Shown here: positions 6,688 through 10,389 of the stretch, piece after piece
Numbering within the stretch: position 1 is the stretch's first letter
How the letters are laid out: each line of letters starts with the position of its first letter
Source of the DNA: an uncultured Deferribacteraceae bacterium
Lineage (GTDB): Bacteria; Chrysiogenota; Deferribacteres; CAMZNJ01
NCBI GenBank assembly: GCA_947313855.1
Contig: CAMZNS010000037.1
Span: 1 to 10,389 of the forward strand
DNA length: 10,389 bases
Direction of reading: 5' to 3'
Made by a program: the position numbers and the translations under genes
Notes under the pieces: model-generated
Database searches by the model: none
The model's input: only the letters and a program-made list of their open reading frames with translations
Told to the model about the DNA's origin: nothing

Positions 6688-6887
6688 TCTCAAGCCTAAA
6701 ATATTACCCTATTTTAATCGCATCACTGGTTTATATCATATCTTTTGTCTACAAACTGATGAACGACCAATTTACCATCACTAGCTTGTTCCGCGATTTC
6801 GTACTATTCATCATTGTTTTATTCGTCGCTAGGATCCTTTTCGGTTATATTGAGCAGATACTAAAGAATTACTGGAAAATAATATAG
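6684..6887 (+). CDS. Small two-helix membrane protein between flhG and fliA
   Basis: This gene codes for 67 residues. Two hydrophobic segments (about 7-25 and 36-56) flank a short polar loop containing NDQFTITS; the second contains Arg50. A basic, aromatic tail (QILKNYWKII) follows. The start is firm: ATG at 6684 overlaps the flhG stop and GGAGG at 6671-6675 lies 8 nt upstream. From memory, Campylobacter jejuni and Helicobacter pylori carry a small uncharacterised membrane protein at the same place between flhG/ylxH and fliA (Cj0062c, HP1033), so position and topology suggest a related protein. I cannot confirm homology without a search. The function is unknown; tight coupling to flhG suggests a role with FlhG or in flagellar regulation, which is inference. 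Confidence 0.85.
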   Translation: MISSLKYYPILIASLVYIISFVYKLMNDQFTITSLFRDFVLFIIVLFVARILFGYIEQILKNYWKII

Positions 6888-6913
6888 CACGCAACGAGGT
6901 TGGTAACAAAATA

Positions 6914-7621
6914 GTGGATACCTTTACAGCGGAAGAACGTGAAGAGGTTTTAGTCTCTTTCCTTCCACGAATTAAATCTTGGGTCATTAAGATGAGTGCA
7001 AACCTGCCCAGTAGTGTGGAGCAACAAGAACTCTACTCTGCCGCATCCCTTGGACTCATGGAATCCATGGCTCGATACGACAAAACCAAAGGTGCTAGCT
7101 TCTACGCCTACGCTGAAAAGCGTGTCAAAGGTGCCATGATCGACGCCCTTCGCAACATGGACGTCTTGCCACGAAACGTACGTACCCGCCTCAAAGTAAT
7201 CGAACGACACCTAGAAGAACTCACCGCCCAACTCAACCGAGTACCCACATACGAAGAACTCTCGCAACACTTCAACATCGAACTCGACGAAATCTACAAA
7301 CTCATGGACATGAAAGCAAGATCCGTTACCGCATCACTCGAAGACAGCATCTCAGCATCATCCGACACCATGCTGAAAGACTTTATTCGTAGCAACGAAA
7401 TCTCTCCCGAAGACTCCACGCTACGTAGCGACCTCATCAAAAAAGTGTCCAAAGAGGTTGCAACACTCGGGGAGAAAGAGCAGCAGGTTCTATCCCTCTA
7501 CTATGTGGAAGACCTCACCATGAGCGAAGTTGCCGAAGTTCTTGGCGTTACCGAATCTCGCGTATCCCAGATACACTCCAAAGCCGTTAGTCGTCTACGC
7601 AAAAAACTAGTTCTCGACTAG
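6914..7621 (+). CDS. fliA: Flagellar sigma factor FliA (sigma-28)
   Basis: This 235-aa protein is a group 3 sigma factor of the FliA/SigD/WhiG type, which directs RNA polymerase to late flagellar and chemotaxis promoters and is normally held by anti-sigma factor FlgM. Region 2 spans about residues 12-90, with LYSAASLGLMESMARYD and the diagnostic segment RVKGAMIDALRNMDVLPRNVR. Region 3 lies at about 95-150. Region 4 at about 175-233 contains the helix-turn-helix LTMSEVAEVLGVTESRVSQI. The start is GTG; no better in-frame start lies upstream. The possible ribosome-binding site GAGG at 6896-6899 is 14 nt away, so initiation may be weak. It follows the membrane-protein gene by 26 bp and appears to end the flhA operon, as a new promoter lies beyond it. 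Confidence 0.97.
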   Translation: MDTFTAEEREEVLVSFLPRIKSWVIKMSANLPSSVEQQELYSAASLGLMESMARYDKTKGASFYAYAEKRVKGAMIDALRNMDVLPRNVRTRLKVIERHLEELTAQLNRVPTYEELSQHFNIELDEIYKLMDMKARSVTASLEDSISASSDTMLKDFIRSNEISPEDSTLRSDLIKKVSKEVATLGEKEQQVLSLYYVEDLTMSEVAEVLGVTESRVSQIHSKAVSRLRKKLVLD

Positions 7622-7711
7622 GCTGCCACCAACCCCCACCGATTTACCCCAACCCCCACACAAATAAATTGACCAAAAACCAACCTAACCGCAAAAGTGT
7701 GTTGTCTTTGG

Positions 7712-7740
7712 TTGCAATCAGATTTTTTTTGCATTATAAT
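7712..7740 (+). promoter_or_regulatory. Strong sigma-70-type promoter for fliM with T8 spacer tract
   Basis: TTGCAA (7712-7717) and a perfect TATAAT (7735-7740) are 17 bp apart. It is the best promoter match in the window. The spacer contains T8 at 7723-7730, so slippage there would change the -35/-10 spacing. A small inverted repeat, CCGA-GATAA-TCGG, lies just downstream at 7743-7755, near the expected transcription start. The rest of the gap (7622-7711) is C- and A-rich with no recognised gene or clear terminator. Confidence 0.75.
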
Positions 7741-7793
7741 AGCCGAGATAATCGGTTTTACGTCCATGAGTAGGGGCCACTTAAGGAGATGTC

Positions 7794-8843
7794 ATGTCAG
7801 ACATTCTGAGTCAGGAAGAGATTGATGCTCTGATGTCCACCATCGAGGATATTGGCGAACAGGACGATATTGATGGACCCTCTGATCCCATGCAAACCAT
7901 CGATATCGATGCTGGTCGTGCCCTCAAGGTCAGTCCTAATCGTCGTGTTGCCCTGTACGATTTTCGTCGTCCCGATCGTGTTTCCAAAGAGCAGATTCGC
8001 TCCTTACGCAACCTGCACGACAAATTTGCCCGCAACTTCTCATCAGACCTGTCCGGTTTCTTACGCACCATCACCGATATCTCCCTGCTCTCCGTCGATC
8101 AGATGACTTACGGCGAATTCCTCATGTCTCTGCCCGATCCCACTAGCTTCAACATTATCAGCATGATACCCCTTCAGGGTAACGCTGTCTTAGAGATTAA
8201 CCCGTCCCTCGTCTTCCCCATTATCGACAAGCTCCTTGGCGGTCAAGGCTCCCCCCTCTTTACCACCCGCGAAATGACCTCCTTGGAAAAATATATCGTC
8301 GATAACGTTATCAACATTGTTTTGAAAGACCTAGAAGACGCTTGGAAGCAGATTGTTCCCAACATTCGCTTCAAGAAAGAGGTTTCAGAGAACTCCCCCC
8401 ATATTGTTCAGGTTGTTTCACAAACCGAAGTTGTTGTTCTTATCACATTCGAGGTTCGGTTTGGCGAAGCCTCAGGGATGATAAATATTTGTATCCCCGC
8501 CCTTGTTTTGGAGCCCATTCTGAGCAAGATAAACTCCCAAGACTGGATGATGGGCACATCCCACGGTCGCATCGGCGAGAACTCCCTGCAGATGCTCTCC
8601 CTTGTCTCCGATATCAAAGTTACACTTTTTGTCGAAGTTGGACAACTCCAAGCTCAACTCGGCAAAATCATCGACCTCGAAGAGGGCGACCTCATCGTTC
8701 TACCCAAAAAGAGCGACCGACCCCTCAGTGTGTACATCAACAACAAACTAAAATACTACGGCGAAGCAGGTATTTATGGCTCTAAAAAAGCGGTGAAACT
8801 GACCTATATTTTAACTGAAGACGACTACACGGAACTCTCATAA
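7794..8843 (+). CDS. fliM: Flagellar motor switch protein FliM
   Basis: FliM (349 aa) is the middle ring protein of the flagellar switch. It binds CheY-P at its N-terminus, FliG through its central domain and FliN at its C-terminus. The N-terminus MSDILSQEEIDALM is the conserved CheY-P binding segment (LSQxEIDAL). An acidic linker follows, then the CheC-like middle domain (about 50-235), with LLGGQG at 147-152 as the family GGxG motif. The SpoA/FliN-like C-terminal domain (about 260-345) includes VGQLQAQLGKIIDLEEGD. The length is typical. AAGGAG at 7783-7788 gives a good ribosome-binding site. It is the first gene of the fliM-fliN-cheY-cheA unit, with its own promoter upstream. Confidence 0.98.
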   Translation: MSDILSQEEIDALMSTIEDIGEQDDIDGPSDPMQTIDIDAGRALKVSPNRRVALYDFRRPDRVSKEQIRSLRNLHDKFARNFSSDLSGFLRTITDISLLSVDQMTYGEFLMSLPDPTSFNIISMIPLQGNAVLEINPSLVFPIIDKLLGGQGSPLFTTREMTSLEKYIVDNVINIVLKDLEDAWKQIVPNIRFKKEVSENSPHIVQVVSQTEVVVLITFEVRFGEASGMINICIPALVLEPILSKINSQDWMMGTSHGRIGENSLQMLSLVSDIKVTLFVEVGQLQAQLGKIIDLEEGDLIVLPKKSDRPLSVYINNKLKYYGEAGIYGSKKAVKLTYILTEDDYTELS

Positions 8844-8874
8844 GCAAACACCCCGCCTGCAACCCCAAAACTCC

Positions 8875-8896
8875 TACGCAAACACACCCATGCGTA
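8875..8896. promoter_or_regulatory. Inverted repeat between fliM and fliN
   Basis: A perfect 6-bp inverted repeat, TACGCA at 8875-8880 and TGCGTA at 8891-8896, encloses a 10-nt loop in the 112-bp gap between fliM and fliN. No T-tract follows, so it is not an intrinsic terminator. It could be an mRNA processing or stabilising hairpin or an operator. No clear promoter lies in this gap. Confidence 0.35.
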
Positions 8897-8955
8897 ACCC
8901 TAACATAACCGCTTGTAGCCAACCATAAGCGTAAAGCACACAAAGGAGCAACACA

Positions 8956-9420
8956 ATGGCAATGGATTTTGATGATATCTTGTCCGACGATAACCTCAAC
9001 GGCAACAACGACGATAACGCCTTTACACCCGAAGAGATTGGCAACCTTGGGGGCAACAACACTGGCGATAATAGCATTGTTGATATTTCTACACCCAACA
9101 GACCCAGCGAAGCATCTGGCAACATAATCAACGATACCTCCAACGACAATGTCCCTACGCGGAACCTAAACATGCTCCTCGATGTGGAGGTTCCCGTCAG
9201 CATTCGCATGGGCACAAGCAAGCTGTTTTTAAAAGACGTTCTCGGGCTCTCCCCCGGAAACATCATAGAGCTAGACGAATACGCCGACGACCTCATCCAA
9301 CTCACCATCGGCGACAAAGCTATCGCCCGTGGCGAAGTTGTTATTGTTGACGGGTATTTCGCATTCCGAATAAAAGCGATTATGAGCAAAACAGATAGAA
9401 TTCAACAACTGCGAGGATAA
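8956..9420 (+). CDS. fliN: Flagellar motor switch protein FliN
   Basis: FliN (154 aa) forms the base of the C-ring and interacts with FliM and the export apparatus. The C-terminal 90 or so residues are a SpoA domain: NMLLDVEVPVSIRMGTSKL, then LKDVLGLSPGNIIELDE and RGEVVIVDGYFAFRI, all typical of FliN. The first 65 or so residues are an Asn/Asp-rich, probably disordered extension with many NN and DD pairs and a short FTPEEIGNL segment that resembles the start motif of FliM/FliY-type proteins. It lacks the extra CheC-like domain of FliY, so it is called FliN even though the locus resembles those that carry fliY. AAAGGAG lies upstream at suitable spacing. Confidence 0.95.
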   Translation: MAMDFDDILSDDNLNGNNDDNAFTPEEIGNLGGNNTGDNSIVDISTPNRPSEASGNIINDTSNDNVPTRNLNMLLDVEVPVSIRMGTSKLFLKDVLGLSPGNIIELDEYADDLIQLTIGDKAIARGEVVIVDGYFAFRIKAIMSKTDRIQQLRG

Positions 9421-9425
9421 CACAT

Positions 9426-9812
9426 ATGTCACAATTTGCACAAAAATCAGTTCTAATAGTAGACGACTCCTACACCATGCGTCGTATTATCAAAAATATA
9501 CTGGAAAAAATAGGCATGGGTACACTTTTCGAAGCTGGAGACGGTAAAGATGCACTGGAAATACTACACCGAGAACATATCGATCTCCTTGTTACCGACT
9601 GGAATATGCCCGAAATGGACGGACTAGCACTCGTCAAAGCTGTGCGTGGGGATGAAAAACTCAGCAAAACACCTATCCTAATGGTTACAACCGAAAATGC
9701 CAAAGACGATATCCTTAACGCACTACGCAGTGGCGTCGATAACTATGCCGTCAAACCCTTTACACAAGAAGTTATCGAAGAAAAAATAAGCAAACTGCTC
9801 GGCATGAACTAA
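9426..9812 (+). CDS. cheY: Chemotaxis response regulator CheY
   Basis: CheY is a single-domain receiver (128 aa) which, when phosphorylated by CheA, binds FliM and changes motor rotation. All key residues are visible: acidic pair Asp13-Asp14, phosphorylated Asp58 in TDWNMPEMDG, Thr88-Thr89, Tyr107 and Lys110 in the KPF motif. The SYTMRRIIKNIL helix and the aromatic at the Tyr106-equivalent position are typical of motor CheY proteins rather than transcriptional regulators. No output domain follows. The gene starts 5 bp after the fliN stop; GAGGA at 9413-9417, inside the end of fliN, serves as ribosome-binding site, so the two are probably translated from one mRNA. Confidence 0.97.
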   Translation: MSQFAQKSVLIVDDSYTMRRIIKNILEKIGMGTLFEAGDGKDALEILHREHIDLLVTDWNMPEMDGLALVKAVRGDEKLSKTPILMVTTENAKDDILNALRSGVDNYAVKPFTQEVIEEKISKLLGMN

Positions 9813-9863
9813 AACAAAACCAAACATTGCAACACCATATTGCTTACAACGGAGAGTCTACAA

Positions 9864-10389
9864 GTGATAGATAACGATGAAACACTTGTCCAAGCCTTTT
9901 TAGAAGAAGCCTCTGAGCTGGCAGAAGACCTAATCGACAACATACTAGCACTCGACTCAGACCGCTCTAGCTCCGATGCCCTGAACAAAGTATTCCGCAC
10001 TGCTCACACCATCAAAGGCTCATCATCCTTCCTAGGGATGCTACCCATTGCACAACTAACACACTGTGCGGAAGACCTACTCAACAAACTTCGCACAGGC
10101 GAAATAGCATACTCCGACCAACACACAGACGCACTACTCGGATTTGCCGACGAACTTGAACGGCTACTCGAATTCGCCTCACGCAACGAAGGCACTTTTG
10201 CCAACAAAAATGTTGTGGACGCACTGAACAACCCCACTACCACCACCACTGCCACCGCCACCGACACTACCACCACCACCACTGCCACTGCCAACGCCAC
10301 CGACACTCCCGCCAACGCCACCGACACTCCCGCCAACGCCACCGACACTCCCGCCAACGCCACCGACACTCCCGCCAACGCCACCGACA
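9864..10389 (+). CDS. cheA: Chemotaxis histidine kinase CheA (5' part, runs off the window)
   Basis: This frame starts at a GTG at 9864 with GGAGAG at 9851-9856, 7 nt upstream, and stays open to the window edge (175 codons seen). The N-terminus is a P1 HPt domain: the phosphorylated histidine is His48 in AHTIKGSSSFLG, matching the position of the E. coli CheA site. It is followed by HCAEDLLNKLRTGEI, typical of P1. From about residue 125 the sequence becomes a Thr/Ala/Pro/Asn linker, where P1 normally connects to the CheY-binding P2 domain. This linker contains a heptapeptide repeat still running at the edge. The dimerisation, kinase and CheW-like domains lie outside the window. CheA phosphorylates the CheY encoded immediately upstream (51-bp gap). 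The non-ATG start makes this gene easy to miss. Confidence 0.93.
   Translation, partial: MIDNDETLVQAFLEEASELAEDLIDNILALDSDRSSSDALNKVFRTAHTIKGSSSFLGMLPIAQLTHCAEDLLNKLRTGEIAYSDQHTDALLGFADELERLLEFASRNEGTFANKNVVDALNNPTTTTTATATDTTTTTTATANATDTPANATDTPANATDTPANATDTPANATD
10302..10389 (+). repeat. 21-bp tandem repeat in the cheA linker
   Basis: Four perfect 21-bp units begin at 10302, 10323, 10344 and 10365, each coding Asp-Thr-Pro-Ala-Asn-Ala-Thr. A fifth unit starts at 10386 and is cut by the window edge. A degenerate Thr/Ala-rich stretch precedes it from about 10237. The units are identical in DNA as well as protein, so the expansion looks recent. Confidence 0.95.

Noticed and set aside
7742-7751. 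Possible sigma-28 -10 box (GCCGAGATAA) upstream of fliM
   Set aside because: It has a two-base insertion relative to GCCGATAA and no TAAA-type -35 at the right distance, while a strong sigma-70 promoter overlaps it.
10004-10384. Minus-strand reading frame rich in Val/Ala repeats opposite cheA
   Set aside because: It is the antisense reading of the cheA P1 domain and its Thr/Ala linker. The plus frame has a clear HPt motif and ribosome-binding site.

Overview
The window is a motility and chemotaxis segment from a flagellated, apparently Gram-negative bacterium. From 2059 to the right edge every gene lies on the plus strand: flhA, flhF, flhG, a small two-helix membrane protein, fliA (sigma-28), fliM, fliN, cheY and the 5' part of cheA. 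The core order flhF-flhG-small membrane protein-fliA-fliM-fliN/Y is the one I recall from Campylobacter and Helicobacter (Campylobacterota), and FlhF/FlhG implies polar or otherwise number-controlled flagella. The sequence alone does not fix the phylum. Other deep-branching polar-flagellated lineages remain possible.

Layout. Positions 1-141 are non-coding, with two copies of a 65-bp-spaced direct repeat and a G9 run. A tRNA-Ser(GGA) lies at 142-232 on the minus strand. A predicted lipoprotein of unknown function occupies 370-1734 on the minus strand. Positions 1735-2058 form a divergent control region holding a 16-bp x3 repeat, a minus-strand promoter, a 7-bp x8 repeat and a plus-strand promoter for flhA. 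Positions 2059-7621 look like one operon (flhA to fliA), with stop/start overlaps at flhF/flhG and flhG/small membrane protein. A strong sigma-70-type promoter near 7712-7740 starts a second unit, fliM-fliN-cheY-cheA, which runs off the window.

How the genes work together. FlhA is the export-gate protein of the flagellar type III apparatus. FlhF (SRP-like GTPase) and FlhG (MinD-like ATPase) set the position and number of flagella. FliA transcribes late flagellar genes. FliM and FliN form the switch/C-ring that CheY-P binds, and CheA is the kinase that phosphorylates CheY.

The most unusual property is the density of simple and tandem repeats in and around these motility genes: a T8 tract inside the fliM promoter spacer, a G8 tract in flhA, three different hexanucleotide blocks in flhF, a 21-bp repeat in the cheA linker, and heptamer and 16-mer arrays in the divergent control region. 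This resembles a set of contingency (phase-variable) loci, but one sequence cannot show variation. I see no clear new enzymatic system. The least explained genes are the lipoprotein and the 67-residue membrane protein.
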